A stretch of DNA of 64,000 nucleotides from Devosia faecipullorum (GCF_015158295.1 NZ_JACDXV010000006.1:62001-126000); one strand, 5' to 3'. Positions 52,056 to 62,089 are shown, counted from the first letter of the stretch. The notes: generated by a model not told the origin, from the letters alone. Translations and numbers: made by a program.

Positions 52056-55000
52056 ATGTTTCTCACGCGCATAAGCGTCAGCCATCCGGTCTTTGCCACC
52101 ATGATCATGGTGGCAATCATGGTCTTCGGCATCTATTCCTACCAGCGCCTTCCGGTCGAGCAACTCCCCGACATCGACCTGCCGGTGGTCGCCGTGGTGG
52201 TGAGCTATCCGGGCGCCTCGCCGGAGGCCGTGGAAGCCGATATCGTCAAGCCGATCGAAGAAGCGGTGAACACGATCGCCGGACTGGACAATATCCAGTC
52301 CGTCGCCCAGGCCGGCCAGGCGATGATCATCATCATCTTCGATCTGGAAGCCAATTCCCAGCAGAAGGCGCAGGACGTTCGCGACAAGATCGACCCGGTC
52401 AAGGCCCGGCTTCCAGCCGGTGCGAACGAACCGCAGGTACTGCGCTTTGATCCCGGCGATCTGCCGCTATTGTCGCTGGCCGTCAGTTCCGACACGCTGT
52501 CGGACCGCGACCTGACAGCGCTGACCGAAGACATCATCGTCAAGCGCATTTCCAATATCAATGGCGTCGGCAGCGCCACCGTGATCGGCGGCGTGCCCCG
52601 CCAGCTCAATATCCAGATCGATCCCGACCGTTTATCCGCCTTCAATATCAGCCCAGGCGCCGTGACCAGCGCCTTGCAGGCCGCCAACAAGGATCTGGCC
52701 GCGGGCGCGATCACCCAGGACAGCATCTTGCGATCCATTCAGGTGCTTGGGCGTCTCAAGGACGAACAGGATTTCTACGACATCACCGTGGGCAATCAGG
52801 GCGGGCAGCCAGTGCATTTGCGCGATGTCGCCACAATCGAGCAGGGCACAGGAGAAGCCTCCAGCCTGGCTATCCTCAATGGCGAACGCGCGCTGGCCAT
52901 CGATATCCTCAAGATGCAGGGCGCCAATACGGTGGGGGTCGCCCAGGAGATCCGCAAGACCATCGATCGGCTGTTGGCCAGAGAATTGCCCAAGGACCAG
53001 GTCCATATTCAGGTCGTGGTGGATAATGCCAAGCCGGTGGAGGATTCATTCCATGCGGTGCAGAACATGCTGATCGAAGGCGCTATCCTCGCCGTCGTCA
53101 TCGTGTTCCTGTTTCTTAATTCCTGGCGCTCGACCATCATTACCGGCCTCACCCTCCCGATCTCGATCATCGGCACCATGGTGGCGCTGAATTTCCTCGG
53201 CTTCTCGCTGAACACGATGACGCTTCTGGCTCTGTCTTTGGCGGTCGGCATTCTGATCGACGACGCCATCGTGGTACGCGAGAACATAACCCGGCACCTC
53301 CATATGGGCAAAACCCATTTGCGGGCCGCGCTCGACGGCACCAACGAGATCGGCCTCGCCGTCATGGCCACCACGTTGTCCATCGTAGCGGTGTTCCTGC
53401 CCGTCGCCTTCATGGACGGGATCATGGGCCGGTTCTTCCTGCAATTCGGCGTGACCGTTTCCGTCGCGGTGCTGATTTCGCTATTCGTTGCGTTCACGCT
53501 CGATCCGATGATGTCGAGCGTCTGGTATGATCCGGCAGCCAATCCCGATGCCAAACGCGGACCTGTAGGGCGGGCGGTGCAGCAGTTCGACCGGTTTTTC
53601 GAATGGGTGACCGAGGGCTATCGCCATCTCATCCGCTGGGGCCTCAAATACCGCAAATCGGTGCTGCTCATCGCCCTGTTGTCGCTGGTGGGCTCGGTCA
53701 TGCTGTTTCCTCGCGTCGGCGTCGAATTCGTTCCCGCGACGGATACCGGCATTTTTACCGTGTCGGTTGAGACCCCGGCCGGGTCATCCAAGGATTACAC
53801 CGCCAGCAAGCTACGGCAGGCCGAGACCATCATTCGCGCCGTGCCGGAAGTAAAAAATACCTATTCGACCATTGCTGGCAGCATGGCCGCATCGGGCTCC
53901 AATAGCGGCACGCTGACCGTGACGCTGGTGGACAAGGAACTGCGCGACCGCTCGCCGGACCAGGTCATGCCGGAAATTCGTCGGGCGCTGGAAGCCGTGC
54001 CGGGGGCCACATTCCAGGTGGCGGTGGCATCCATGCTGGGCGCAGGAACCGCTCCGGTGTCGGTGACGCTATACGGCGACAGTTTCGAGGTGCTGGAGCG
54101 TCTGGCTGACGAACTGATGGCCGACATGGGCCGGATAGGCGGCCTAATCGACATCGCCTCCAGCTTGGACGAGGCTCAGCCGGTCATCGGCATCCAGATC
54201 AATCGGGAACTGGCAGACAGCCTGGGCATCTCGCTCGGCCAGATCGCCGCCACGCTGGGGCCGCTGATCAGCGGCGAGGAGGTAGCCGATTGGACTGCGC
54301 CGAACGGCCAGGTCTATTCCGTGGTGGTTCGGCTGCCAGAAGATCTCCGCAATGACGTCGAGGCCATCGGCAATCTGCCCATCGCACAATCGGGCGCGAC
54401 CGGTTCCTCATCCATGATCACCCTGAACCAGGTCGCCGACATCATCGAAAGCACCGGCCCGGCTACGATCAACCGGCAGGATCTGCAGCGCGGGGTCACC
54501 GTCACCGCCTCGACCGAAGGCGTCGAATTGGGAACGATCTTGCCGCAATTGCAGGCCGCCATAGATCGGCTGGACTTCCCAACGGGCTATCGCAGCTCCT
54601 TCGGCGGAGAGGTCGAGCAGATCGCCGACACGTTCGGCTCGGTGGGATCGGCGCTGCTGTTGGCAGTGATCTTCATCTATCTGGTGCTGGCCAGCCAGTT
54701 CGGCAGCTTCCTGCAGCCGCTGGCGATCATGGGCTCGCTTCCCTTGGCGATCATCGGCGTGATGGTGGGCCTGTTGATTGGGGGATCGACGCTCAACATG
54801 TTCTCGGCCATCGGCTTCATCATGCTGATGGGTCTCGTGGTCAAGAACGCCATCCTATTGGTCGACAATGCCAACCAGCATGTCAGGGAAGGCTGGAACC
54901 TTTACGACGCGCTGGTCGAAGCCGGGGTCACCCGGTTCCGGCCGATCATCATGACGACGCTGGCGATGATCTTCGGCATGCTGCCGCTGGCGCTGAGCCT

Positions 55001-55202
55001 GCACGAGGGCAGCGGACAGAATGCGCCCATGGCTCATGCAGTGATCGGTGGGCTGATCAGCTCGACGGCGCTCACCTTGCTCGTCGTTCCGGTGCTGCTG
55101 ACCTATATCGACAGCTTCAGTGCCTTTGTCCGCCGCTTCATGCCCAAGGCGCCTGATGACAGGGAGCACCAGGCTCCCAAAGGCGAGGCGGCAGCTCACT
55201 GA
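52056..55202 (+). CDS. RND efflux pump permease (AcrB/MdtB type)
   Basis: Proton-driven inner-membrane transporter of 1048 aa. Twelve hydrophobic segments are arranged as one N-terminal TM, a large periplasmic loop, five TMs, and the repeat. The proton-relay Asp-Asp pair is in SLAVGILIDDAIVVRENITRH, and the matching helix in the second half is GLVVKNAILLVDNANQH. PIEEAVNTIAGLDNI and the ISVSHPVFATMIMVAIM start are typical. Substrate is unknown; this class exports drugs, detergents or metabolites. No outer-membrane factor gene is adjacent, so it must use a TolC homologue elsewhere. It ends 14 bp from the convergent thiolase gene. Confidence 0.95.
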   Translation: MFLTRISVSHPVFATMIMVAIMVFGIYSYQRLPVEQLPDIDLPVVAVVVSYPGASPEAVEADIVKPIEEAVNTIAGLDNIQSVAQAGQAMIIIIFDLEANSQQKAQDVRDKIDPVKARLPAGANEPQVLRFDPGDLPLLSLAVSSDTLSDRDLTALTEDIIVKRISNINGVGSATVIGGVPRQLNIQIDPDRLSAFNISPGAVTSALQAANKDLAAGAITQDSILRSIQVLGRLKDEQDFYDITVGNQGGQPVHLRDVATIEQGTGEASSLAILNGERALAIDILKMQGANTVGVAQEIRKTIDRLLARELPKDQVHIQVVVDNAKPVEDSFHAVQNMLIEGAILAVVIVFLFLNSWRSTIITGLTLPISIIGTMVALNFLGFSLNTMTLLALSLAVGILIDDAIVVRENITRHLHMGKTHLRAALDGTNEIGLAVMATTLSIVAVFLPVAFMDGIMGRFFLQFGVTVSVAVLISLFVAFTLDPMMSSVWYDPAANPDAKRGPVGRAVQQFDRFFEWVTEGYRHLIRWGLKYRKSVLLIALLSLVGSVMLFPRVGVEFVPATDTGIFTVSVETPAGSSKDYTASKLRQAETIIRAVPEVKNTYSTIAGSMAASGSNSGTLTVTLVDKELRDRSPDQVMPEIRRALEAVPGATFQVAVASMLGAGTAPVSVTLYGDSFEVLERLADELMADMGRIGGLIDIASSLDEAQPVIGIQINRELADSLGISLGQIAATLGPLISGEEVADWTAPNGQVYSVVVRLPEDLRNDVEAIGNLPIAQSGATGSSSMITLNQVADIIESTGPATINRQDLQRGVTVTASTEGVELGTILPQLQAAIDRLDFPTGYRSSFGGEVEQIADTFGSVGSALLLAVIFIYLVLASQFGSFLQPLAIMGSLPLAIIGVMVGLLIGGSTLNMFSAIGFIMLMGLVVKNAILLVDNANQHVREGWNLYDALVEAGVTRFRPIIMTTLAMIFGMLPLALSLHEGSGQNAPMAHAVIGGLISSTALTLLVVPVLLTYIDSFSAFVRRFMPKAPDDREHQAPKGEAAAH

Positions 55203-55216
55203 GCCGCCGCCAAGGC

Positions 55217-56419
55217 CTAGACAAGTTCAAGCGCGATGGCGATGCCCTGGCCCACGCCGATGCACATGGTGGCGAGCGCCCGGCGCTTGCCGGTGAGGCT
55301 CAATTCAAGCGCCGCCGTACCGGCAATGCGGGCGCCGCTCATGCCGAGCGGATGACCGAGGGCAATGGCGCCGCCATTGGGGTTCACCCGCGCATCGTCC
55401 TCGGCAATACCGAGATCGCGCAGCACCGCGATGCCCTGGCTGGCGAAAGCTTCGTTGAGTTCGATGACGTCGAAGTCGGCGGCGCCAAGCCCGAGGCGCG
55501 CAAAAAGCTTGCTACTGGCGGGGGCCGGTCCCATGCCCATGATCCGTGGCGGCACCCCGGCCGTCGCGCCACCGAGAATACGAACAATGGGTGTGAGGCC
55601 ATGCCGCTTCGCGGCCTCTTCTGAGGCGATGATCAGCGCCGCAGCGCCGTCATTGACTCCCGAGGCATTGCCGGCAGTCACCGTGCCATCAGCAAAGAGC
55701 GGTCGCAGCCGCGCCAGCGTTTCCATGCTGGTGCCGGGCCGTGGATGCTCATCGCTGCTGACGAGGAGCGGATCGCCCTTTTTCTGCTGGATGGCAACCG
55801 GGGCGATTTCCCGGCCCAGCCGGCCATTTTGCTGCGCGGCTATGGCCTTGTCCTGGCTGCGGGCCGCAAAGGCGTCCTGGGCCTCGCGCGAGACATTGAA
55901 TTGCTGCGCGACATTCTCGCCGGTCTCGGGCATGGATTCGACGCCATATTGCGCCTTCATGGCCGGATTGATGAAGCGCCAACCGATCGTGGTGTCGTAG
56001 ATTTCCGCCTGGCGCGAGAATGCGGTTTCCGCCTTGGGCAGAACGAAGGGCGCCCGCGACATGGATTCGGTGCCACCGGCAATGATCAATTCGGCCTCGC
56101 CGGAGCGGATGGCCCGGGCGGCCATGATCACCGCGTCCATGCCCGAACCGCAGAGACGGTTGATGGTCGTGCCGGAGACGCCGACAGGCAGGCCGGCGAG
56201 CAGGGCGCTCATGCGGGCGACATTGCGATTGTCTTCGCCAGCCCCATTGGCATTGCCGAAGATCACATCGTCCACCGCCTCCCAATCCACACCGGCCTGT
56301 TCGTCGATGAGGGCCTTGATTGGAACGGCGCCGAGATCGTCGGGACGCGCGGCGGACAGCGAGCCGCCGAAACGGCCGATCGGGGTGCGCCTATAGGCGC
56401 AGATAAACGCTTCGGTCAT
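55217..56419 (-). CDS. Acetyl-CoA acyltransferase (thiolase; beta-ketoadipyl-CoA thiolase-like)
   Basis: Cleaves a 3-oxoacyl-CoA to acetyl-CoA and a shortened acyl-CoA. The 400-aa protein shows the active Cys in INRLCGSGMDAVIMAARAI (about residue 90), GGTESMSRAPFV, the catalytic His in GGAIALGHPLGMSGARI and the second Cys in TMCIGVGQGIA. The N-terminal AFICAYRRTPIGRFGGSLS resembles PcaF/PaaJ, but no other ring-degradation genes of that pathway are adjacent. It is 1 bp from the GMC oxidoreductase stop site on the same strand, so it is probably the second gene of a two-gene operon divergent from LysR. Confidence 0.93.
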   Translation of the reverse strand: MTEAFICAYRRTPIGRFGGSLSAARPDDLGAVPIKALIDEQAGVDWEAVDDVIFGNANGAGEDNRNVARMSALLAGLPVGVSGTTINRLCGSGMDAVIMAARAIRSGEAELIIAGGTESMSRAPFVLPKAETAFSRQAEIYDTTIGWRFINPAMKAQYGVESMPETGENVAQQFNVSREAQDAFAARSQDKAIAAQQNGRLGREIAPVAIQQKKGDPLLVSSDEHPRPGTSMETLARLRPLFADGTVTAGNASGVNDGAAALIIASEEAAKRHGLTPIVRILGGATAGVPPRIMGMGPAPASSKLFARLGLGAADFDVIELNEAFASQGIAVLRDLGIAEDDARVNPNGGAIALGHPLGMSGARIAGTAALELSLTGKRRALATMCIGVGQGIAIALELV

Positions 56420-56420
56420 G

Positions 56421-58034
56421 TCAGTGCAGTCCTGCCTCTTGAAGAATGGCGGCCGACGCCTTCTCCGCGATCATGATGGTGGGAGAATTGGTGTTGCCAG
56501 AGGTGATGAAGGGCATGGCCGAGGCATCGACAACCCGCAAGCCAGCCACGCCGAAGACCCGAAGATCCTTGTCGACGACCGCCATCGGATCGCTTTTCAC
56601 GCCCATGCGCGCCGTGCCGACGGGGTGGAAAATAGTGGTACCGATATCCCCTGCCACTTTGGCGAGATCGTCATCGCTTTCAAGATGCGCACCGGGCCGG
56701 AACTCCTCGGGCCGGTATCGAGCCATGGCGGGCTGGCTCATGACCTTGCGGGCGCAGCGAATGGACTGGGCGGCCACCAGCCGGTCCGCTTCTGCCGACA
56801 GATAGTTCGGCGCTATGATCGGCGCCTGATCGAAGGCGGCGGACCGGATATGCACGCTGCCCCGGCTTTCAGGCCGCAGGTTGCAAACGCTCACCGTGAT
56901 GGCGGGAAAATCGTGCATGGCATCGCCAAATTTATCCAGCGAGAGCGGCTGAATATGGAACTGGATATTGGGTGTGTCGTGGCGATCCGAAGAGCGGGTG
57001 AACGCGCCCAGTTGCGAGGGCGCCATGGTCAGCGCGCCACGTCGCATGAACAGATATTCCAGCCCCATCATGCCGCGCCGCACCAGCGAGCGGTAGAGCA
57101 TGTTCATGGTGGGCACGCCGGAAACCTTGTAGATGGGCCGCAATTGCAGATGGTCCTGCAGGTTGGCGCCGACGCCGGGAAGGTTGGCAGTGACCTCGAT
57201 GCCCAGACCGCGCAGATAGTTGGCATCACCGATGCCGGAGCGTTCGAGAATGGCCGGGCTTGCCACCGCACCCGCCGACAGGATCACCTCGCGGCGAGCG
57301 CGTATGACCTGCCTTGTTCCCTGGCGCATCAGACTGACGCCCCTGGCCTTGCCGTATTCGACAATGACGCGCTCGACCAGCGCATTGGTGAGGATTTGCA
57401 GGTTTGCACGTTTCAATGCCGGCCGGAGAAAACCCCGCGCCGCGCTCCAGCGCCGTCCCAGCTTCTGGTTGACGTCGAAATAGCCGCAACCTTCATTGCT
57501 GCCGGTATTGAAATCGGAACTGGCGGGGATGCCAGCGCTTTCGGCGGCCTCGATGAAGGAATCGAGCACCTGCCAGCGCAGACGTGGCTGCTCGACGCGC
57601 CATTCGCCCCCTGTCCCATGCATGGCCTCAGCGCCGCGCCAATTGTCCTCGTGGCGCTTGAACAGAGGGAGCACGTCGTCCCAGCCCCAACCCTCAAGGC
57701 CCATATCGCGCCAGCGGTTATAGTCAGCCGCTTGGCCACGCATATAGATCATGGCGTTGATGGCGGAGGAGCCGCCCAGCACCTTGCCACGCGGATAGGC
57801 CAGATCACGGCCATTGAGACCCGGCGTAGGCTCGGTGCGGAACAACCAATCGGATCGGGGATTGCCGATGGCGAACAGATAGCCGACCGGAATGTGGAAC
57901 CAGATCCAATTGTCCTTCCCCCCGGCCTCAAGCAGCGCCACGCTGTATTTGCCGTTCTCGGACAGGCGGTTGGCCAATACGCAACCCGCAGACCCGCCGC
58001 CGCATACAATAAAGTCGAATTCCAGATCGCTCAT
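56421..58034 (-). CDS. GMC-family FAD oxidoreductase (choline dehydrogenase-like)
   Basis: Flavoprotein alcohol dehydrogenase/oxidase of 537 aa. The ADP-binding motif FIVCGGGSAGCVLANRLSE is at residues 7-25, the GMC signature 1 around RGKVLGGSSAINAMIYMRGQ (about 80), signature 2 in ILSAGAVASPAILERSGIG, and the C-terminal active-site region TIFHPVGTARMG and ASAMPFITSGNTNSPT with the conserved His and Asn. ATG 58034 follows AGAGGTG; an upstream ATG at 58043 is the alternative. It is divergent from a LysR gene that probably controls it. Substrate unknown; medium-chain or cyclic alcohols are common for this group. Confidence 0.92.
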   Translation of the reverse strand: MSDLEFDFIVCGGGSAGCVLANRLSENGKYSVALLEAGGKDNWIWFHIPVGYLFAIGNPRSDWLFRTEPTPGLNGRDLAYPRGKVLGGSSAINAMIYMRGQAADYNRWRDMGLEGWGWDDVLPLFKRHEDNWRGAEAMHGTGGEWRVEQPRLRWQVLDSFIEAAESAGIPASSDFNTGSNEGCGYFDVNQKLGRRWSAARGFLRPALKRANLQILTNALVERVIVEYGKARGVSLMRQGTRQVIRARREVILSAGAVASPAILERSGIGDANYLRGLGIEVTANLPGVGANLQDHLQLRPIYKVSGVPTMNMLYRSLVRRGMMGLEYLFMRRGALTMAPSQLGAFTRSSDRHDTPNIQFHIQPLSLDKFGDAMHDFPAITVSVCNLRPESRGSVHIRSAAFDQAPIIAPNYLSAEADRLVAAQSIRCARKVMSQPAMARYRPEEFRPGAHLESDDDLAKVAGDIGTTIFHPVGTARMGVKSDPMAVVDKDLRVFGVAGLRVVDASAMPFITSGNTNSPTIMIAEKASAAILQEAGLH

Positions 58035-58061
58035 CACTTGCACCTCTGGATTGCGAGCCTA

Positions 58062-58101
58062 ATGTGCGAAAATGCTCGCGCAAACAGCAAATCCTGCACA
58101 T
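58062..58101. promoter_or_regulatory. Inverted repeats in the LysR-GMC divergent spacer
   Basis: ATGTGC (58062-58067) and GCACAT (58096-58101) form widely spaced arms, and a TGCG-N10-CGCA repeat lies in the left half (from 58064). Both fall between divergent promoters, where LysR regulators usually bind T-N11-A palindromes. Binding is inferred only from symmetry and position. Confidence 0.35.
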
Positions 58102-58129
58102 ATATCGGGCAAAAATGCACGAGGAAGTC

Positions 58130-59014
58130 ATGGCGGCCTTTGACTGGAACGATCTGCGGTTTTTCCTCGAAGTGGCGCGCACCGGCACTTTGAGCGGCGC
58201 TTCCCGGATATTGGGCGCCGACCACACCACAGTGGGCCGGCGCATCACCGCGCTTGAAAACGCCCTAGGCCAGACGCTGTTCCGGCGCAGCCTGGCCGGT
58301 TATGGCCTCACGCCAGCGGGCGAGGATTTGCTCGCGCATGCCGAACAGATGGAGACCCTGGCACTGCGGTCAGGCGCCGGATCGAGCCAGCCGGGCACGA
58401 CCATGGGAGGCGTGGTGCGGCTGACCACCACCGATGGGTTCGGCAATTTCTTTCTCGCCCGCCACCTGCCCCGCTTCACCGCCTCCCATCCAAGACTGGT
58501 CGTGCAACTTGCCCCCATACAGCAGACCCAATCGCCCTCCCATCGCGACGGCGATCTGCTGGTCACCCTCACCGCCTCGGGCGCACGGTTTTCCTCGGAG
58601 CAGCTGGCCGAATACGGGCTCGGCCTTTATGCCAGCCCGGCCTATCTGGAACATTACGGCGCGCCGACGCGGCGCGACGACTTACGACCGCACCGGCTGG
58701 TCGGCTATATCGAAGACCTGCTGTTCTCGCGCGAACTGGACTATCTCGATGAAGTGCTGCCAGGTCTGCGGGCACAGGTGCAATGCTCAAGCCTGCAAGC
58801 CCAAGCGGAGGCGACTCGGGCGGGCGCTGGCATCTGCGTCCTGCCTCACTATCTGGCGCGGCAGATAGACGGCCTCGCGCCGGTCCTTGCCGGCGAGGTC
58901 GCATTGCGCCGCCATTACTGGCTCAATCTCGCGCCGGCGACCGAACGCGCGCCGCGCGTGCATGCAGTGGCCGATTTTCTGCGCCAATTGGTGAAAGAAA
59001 CAGATTTCGGGTAG
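58130..59014 (+). CDS. LysR-family transcriptional regulator
   Basis: A 294-aa regulator. The N-terminal HTH is WNDLRFFLEVARTGTLSGAS followed by DHTTVGRRITALENALG, matching the subgroup with a T/VGRRI recognition helix. The periplasmic-binding-fold effector domain covers about residues 90-290. ATG 58130 has GAGGAAG 4 nt upstream; in-frame ATG 58115 and TTG/GTG-type starts upstream are weaker. Divergent orientation to the GMC-thiolase operon makes those genes the first candidates for its regulon; the inducer is unknown. Confidence 0.92.
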   Translation: MAAFDWNDLRFFLEVARTGTLSGASRILGADHTTVGRRITALENALGQTLFRRSLAGYGLTPAGEDLLAHAEQMETLALRSGAGSSQPGTTMGGVVRLTTTDGFGNFFLARHLPRFTASHPRLVVQLAPIQQTQSPSHRDGDLLVTLTASGARFSSEQLAEYGLGLYASPAYLEHYGAPTRRDDLRPHRLVGYIEDLLFSRELDYLDEVLPGLRAQVQCSSLQAQAEATRAGAGICVLPHYLARQIDGLAPVLAGEVALRRHYWLNLAPATERAPRVHAVADFLRQLVKETDFG

Positions 59015-59107
59015 GCGGAACCCTGCAAAGGTGCTGCGCAGAGGTTTGGCATTGTTCGACGCGCGCTAGAGGCTAAATCTCGTGCGGATCAAACAAGGCA
59101 CTCCCCA

Positions 59108-60085
59108 TTGTCGCTTTCCCCTCTTTTATCGGTGACGCCCGAACTGCGCCGCCTCGTTTCGCCTATGCGCCGCTTTGCCTCCGTCAATGCCTGGATCGTG
59201 GGGCCGAAGGGCAGGCAAATCGTCGTCGATACCGGTATGTGCGGCACCGAAACCAAACATATCTGGCGTCGTGCCGAAGAAAGCGGAGCGCTTGGTGGGG
59301 TTGAGGCTATTGTCGTCACGCACATGCATCGCGACCATGCCGGGCAGGTGCGCCATCTGCAGCGGCAGTTCGGGGCAAAGCTCCTCATGAGCGCGCGCGA
59401 ACATGCAGACGCGCTGGCGGCGAGCATAGTCACGCCGGACGAAAACAGATCGCGATTGCGGGATTTTCTCCTGGCGCTCGGCATGGATGATGAGGACGCC
59501 GGCGCGAGCGTGCCGATCGATTATTCCATGCTCGCACCCTTTCCGGCGGACGTTCTCGCGCTGGAAGACGACGAATGCCTGTCTCTGGCCGGGCGGAGGT
59601 GGCGCGTCCTGCTTGGGGGCGGTCATTCTGCGGCGGCGGTGTGCCTGATGGCGGAAGACGAGAGCCTGTTCTTTTCGGGCGATCAAGTCCTCGCCGGTTC
59701 CGGCGCCCATATTGCCGTCTGGCCCGGCGCACCAGAGGCCGATCCGCTCGCCGATTATTTTGCCTTCCTCGACCGGCTCGCCTCGCTTCCCGAACAGATG
59801 CTGGTACTGCCCGGCCATGGCCTGCCGTTCTCCGGTCTCGCGGCCCATGCGCGGTCGCTGCGCGGGCAACATGAGGATCGCCTCGCCAAATTGGGAAAAG
59901 CAATGTCCGGTGCCATGACCTGCGTAGAAATGGCGCCGCTGGTGTTTTCCGAAAGGGCGATGCGGCGTTTTGCCGAGCTCATTCCGGCTATGACGCTCAG
60001 CCTCGCCAATCATCTCTGGTATCGGGGCGCCCTCAGGCGCCACCGCTCCGACAATGGCCTTTACCTCTTCGAAAAGGCACTTTGA
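59108..60085 (+). CDS. Metallo-beta-lactamase-fold hydrolase
   Basis: A 325-aa Zn-dependent hydrolase. The metal motif THMHRDHAGQ is near residue 72, other ligands are in LGGGHSAAAVCL, FFSGDQVLAGSG and VLPGHGLPF. The layout matches the glyoxalase II/LACTB2-like group that hydrolyses thioesters or lactones, not true beta-lactamases. A TTG at 59108 is the only suitable start of this frame and there is no ideal ribosome-binding site, so the N-terminus is uncertain. The stop is 3 bp from the convergent tctA stop. A thioesterase role in the neighbouring CoA pathways is possible. Confidence 0.88.
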   Translation: MSLSPLLSVTPELRRLVSPMRRFASVNAWIVGPKGRQIVVDTGMCGTETKHIWRRAEESGALGGVEAIVVTHMHRDHAGQVRHLQRQFGAKLLMSAREHADALAASIVTPDENRSRLRDFLLALGMDDEDAGASVPIDYSMLAPFPADVLALEDDECLSLAGRRWRVLLGGGHSAAAVCLMAEDESLFFSGDQVLAGSGAHIAVWPGAPEADPLADYFAFLDRLASLPEQMLVLPGHGLPFSGLAAHARSLRGQHEDRLAKLGKAMSGAMTCVEMAPLVFSERAMRRFAELIPAMTLSLANHLWYRGALRRHRSDNGLYLFEKAL

Positions 60086-60088
60086 TGC

Positions 60089-61618
60089 CTACCCTTGGTT
60101 GTCGACGGTAACGTCGCTCGCTGCCTTGCGGATGGATCGTCGCAGCAGCGGCAGGCCCGCGGTCGCGACCAGCGTCACGAGGCTCAAGACGATGAAGGTC
60201 GCAGAAACCGGCGTTGAAACGAAGATCTCGAACGAGCCGCGCGACAGCAGCAGCGCCCGGCGCATATATTCTTCGATCATGGGGCCAAGAATGAAGCCGA
60301 GCAGCAAGGGTGCGGCCGGATAGCGGCCCAGGATCATGAATACCCCAACAATTCCGAAGCCGATGACGACGAAAATGTCGAACACGTTGTTGCGGATCGA
60401 GAACACGCCAACGCAGATGAAGAAGAGCATGGCCACATAGAGCGCATCATAGGGAATTTTGAGGATGCGCACGAAAAGGCCGATAAAAGGCAGGTTCAGT
60501 ACCAACAGAATGACATTGCCGATCCAGAAGCTGGCGATCAGGCCCCAGAACAATTCGGGATGCTGATTGACGAGACCCGGTCCGGGCGCAATGCCGTGGA
60601 TCATCAGCGCCCCCAGCATCACTGCCATCACCGCGTCGCCTGGAATGCCGAGACTCAGGGTGGGAATGAACGCGGATTGCACTGCAGCATTATTGGATGC
60701 TTCCGGCGCGGCGATACCCGCCATGGCGCCCTTGCCGAAGATGGCGGGTGTCCGGGAAACGCGTTTCTCGGTGGCGTAGGCCATGAAGGAGGCGATGGTG
60801 GCGCCAGTGCCGGGTAGGACGCCCAGCACAGTACCAAGCAGAGTACCGCGCACTGTGGGCATGGTGCTTTCCTTGATGTCCTGGCGCGTGGGGATAAGCG
60901 AGCGCAGCGTCACGTCATGCACCTTGAACGGACTGCCGTCGCTGCGCATGAGATTGACGAGAATTTCGGCAACGCCGAACAGGCCCATGGCCAGAGCCAC
61001 GATGCTCAGCCCGTCCGACAATTCGGACATGCCGAACTGAAAGCGCTGTACGCCGGTATTCATGTCCATACCCACCGTGCCCAGCGCCACCCCGACCACG
61101 ACCATGGCGAGGCCCTTAAGCATCGAGCCCCCCGACAGCGTCGAGGCCGCGATGAGGCCGAAAATCATAATGGCAGTGTATTCGGGGGCCCCGAAGGCCA
61201 GTGCCACATCGGCCAGCACGGGGCCCAGCAACATCAGCACCAGAATGGCGAAGGAACCGCCGACAAAGGACGAGAGGGTGGTGATGGCCAGAGCCACTCC
61301 GGCCCGGCCCTGCTTGGCCAGCGGATAGCCATCGAGGCAGGTGATGGCATTGGTCGCGGTGCCCGGGATATTAAGCAGGATAGAGGCGATCGAGCCACCA
61401 TATTGCGCCCCATAGAAAACGCCCGCCAGCATGATGATGGCCGTGGTCGGCTCCATGTAGAAGGTGAGCGGCAGCAGCATGGAAATGGTAGAGAGCGCTC
61501 CGATGCCCGGCAGGAGCCCGACCACGGTGCCGAGCGCCACGCCCACGAGGCAGAACAGCAGGTTGTTCCACTCCAAGGCCGTCGCGAAGCCCATCTGGAT
61601 GGCGGAAAGATAATCCAT
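60089..61618 (-). CDS. tctA: Tripartite tricarboxylate transporter, large permease TctA
   Basis: Large membrane subunit (509 aa) of a TTT-family secondary transporter for carboxylates. The family block GTVVGLLPGIGALSTISML is near residue 30, then ILLNIPGTATNAITCLDGYP, and the mirrored block LPGTGATIASFMAYATEK in the second half. Around ten TM segments are visible. ATG 61618 lies 15 bp after the tctB stop, so the two are cotranscribed. The substrate-binding protein TctC, which decides specificity, is not encoded next to them. Confidence 0.94.
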   Translation of the reverse strand: MDYLSAIQMGFATALEWNNLLFCLVGVALGTVVGLLPGIGALSTISMLLPLTFYMEPTTAIIMLAGVFYGAQYGGSIASILLNIPGTATNAITCLDGYPLAKQGRAGVALAITTLSSFVGGSFAILVLMLLGPVLADVALAFGAPEYTAIMIFGLIAASTLSGGSMLKGLAMVVVGVALGTVGMDMNTGVQRFQFGMSELSDGLSIVALAMGLFGVAEILVNLMRSDGSPFKVHDVTLRSLIPTRQDIKESTMPTVRGTLLGTVLGVLPGTGATIASFMAYATEKRVSRTPAIFGKGAMAGIAAPEASNNAAVQSAFIPTLSLGIPGDAVMAVMLGALMIHGIAPGPGLVNQHPELFWGLIASFWIGNVILLVLNLPFIGLFVRILKIPYDALYVAMLFFICVGVFSIRNNVFDIFVVIGFGIVGVFMILGRYPAAPLLLGFILGPMIEEYMRRALLLSRGSFEIFVSTPVSATFIVLSLVTLVATAGLPLLRRSIRKAASDVTVDNQG

Positions 61619-61633
61619 ATTCGTTCCTTTCGC

Positions 61634-62089
61634 CTACCAAGGGAAAGCGCGCATGGGCATGCCCAGGCCATAGATGAACAATAGCCAACCCAGCGCCGGC
61701 AGCAGCACGATGGTAAGGGCGATGCGCCTCGCATTTGGCTTGGGATAGGCAAAGGCCGAGAGCAGCGCCATGACGATCGTGGCGATGATCAGTCCAGCCG
61801 GACGCAGGAGCAGAGCCCAGGCCAAAAGCCCGGCGAAGACGAAAAGGGCCGGGCGCAGGCTGAGTTTTCCGCCTTCGACCGGCAGGCCGCCGTCTGGAAC
61901 TTTCCAGAAAATCAGGCCACCGAGAAAGGCCATGGCAAACCCGGCAACCATGGGGAAGAAGCCCGGTCCCATATTGTTGAGCGTACCCAGCGGATAGCTG
62001 AACGACTGGGCTGCGATGGCCAGACCAAGAACCAGAATGACCAGGCCGCCGATCCGCTCGGGCCAGGGCAATAAAACAGCAGCGCTCAA
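61634..62089 (-). CDS. tctB: Tripartite tricarboxylate transporter, small permease TctB
   Basis: Small membrane subunit of 151 aa with about four TM helices (IGGLVILVLGLAIAAQSF, MVAGFAMAFLGGLIFW, ALFVFAGLLAWALLL and a final LTIVLLPALGWLLFIY). The TTG at 62089 has GGGAGG 5 nt upstream. It is the first gene of the tctBA operon and divergent, across a 192-bp spacer, from the FadJ-like gene. The spacer holds both promoters but no tctC. Confidence 0.88.
   Translation of the reverse strand: MSAAVLLPWPERIGGLVILVLGLAIAAQSFSYPLGTLNNMGPGFFPMVAGFAMAFLGGLIFWKVPDGGLPVEGGKLSLRPALFVFAGLLAWALLLRPAGLIIATIVMALLSAFAYPKPNARRIALTIVLLPALGWLLFIYGLGMPMRAFPW

Noticed and set aside
56418-58193. 591-codon plus-strand open frame opposite the GMC oxidoreductase gene
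   Set aside because: The minus strand encodes a complete GMC oxidoreductase; the antisense frame has no motif.
59108-60085. Beta-lactam resistance gene
   Set aside because: The metallo-beta-lactamase fold is shared by many hydrolases; length and motif layout fit a thioesterase/lactonase-like group and there is no signal peptide.
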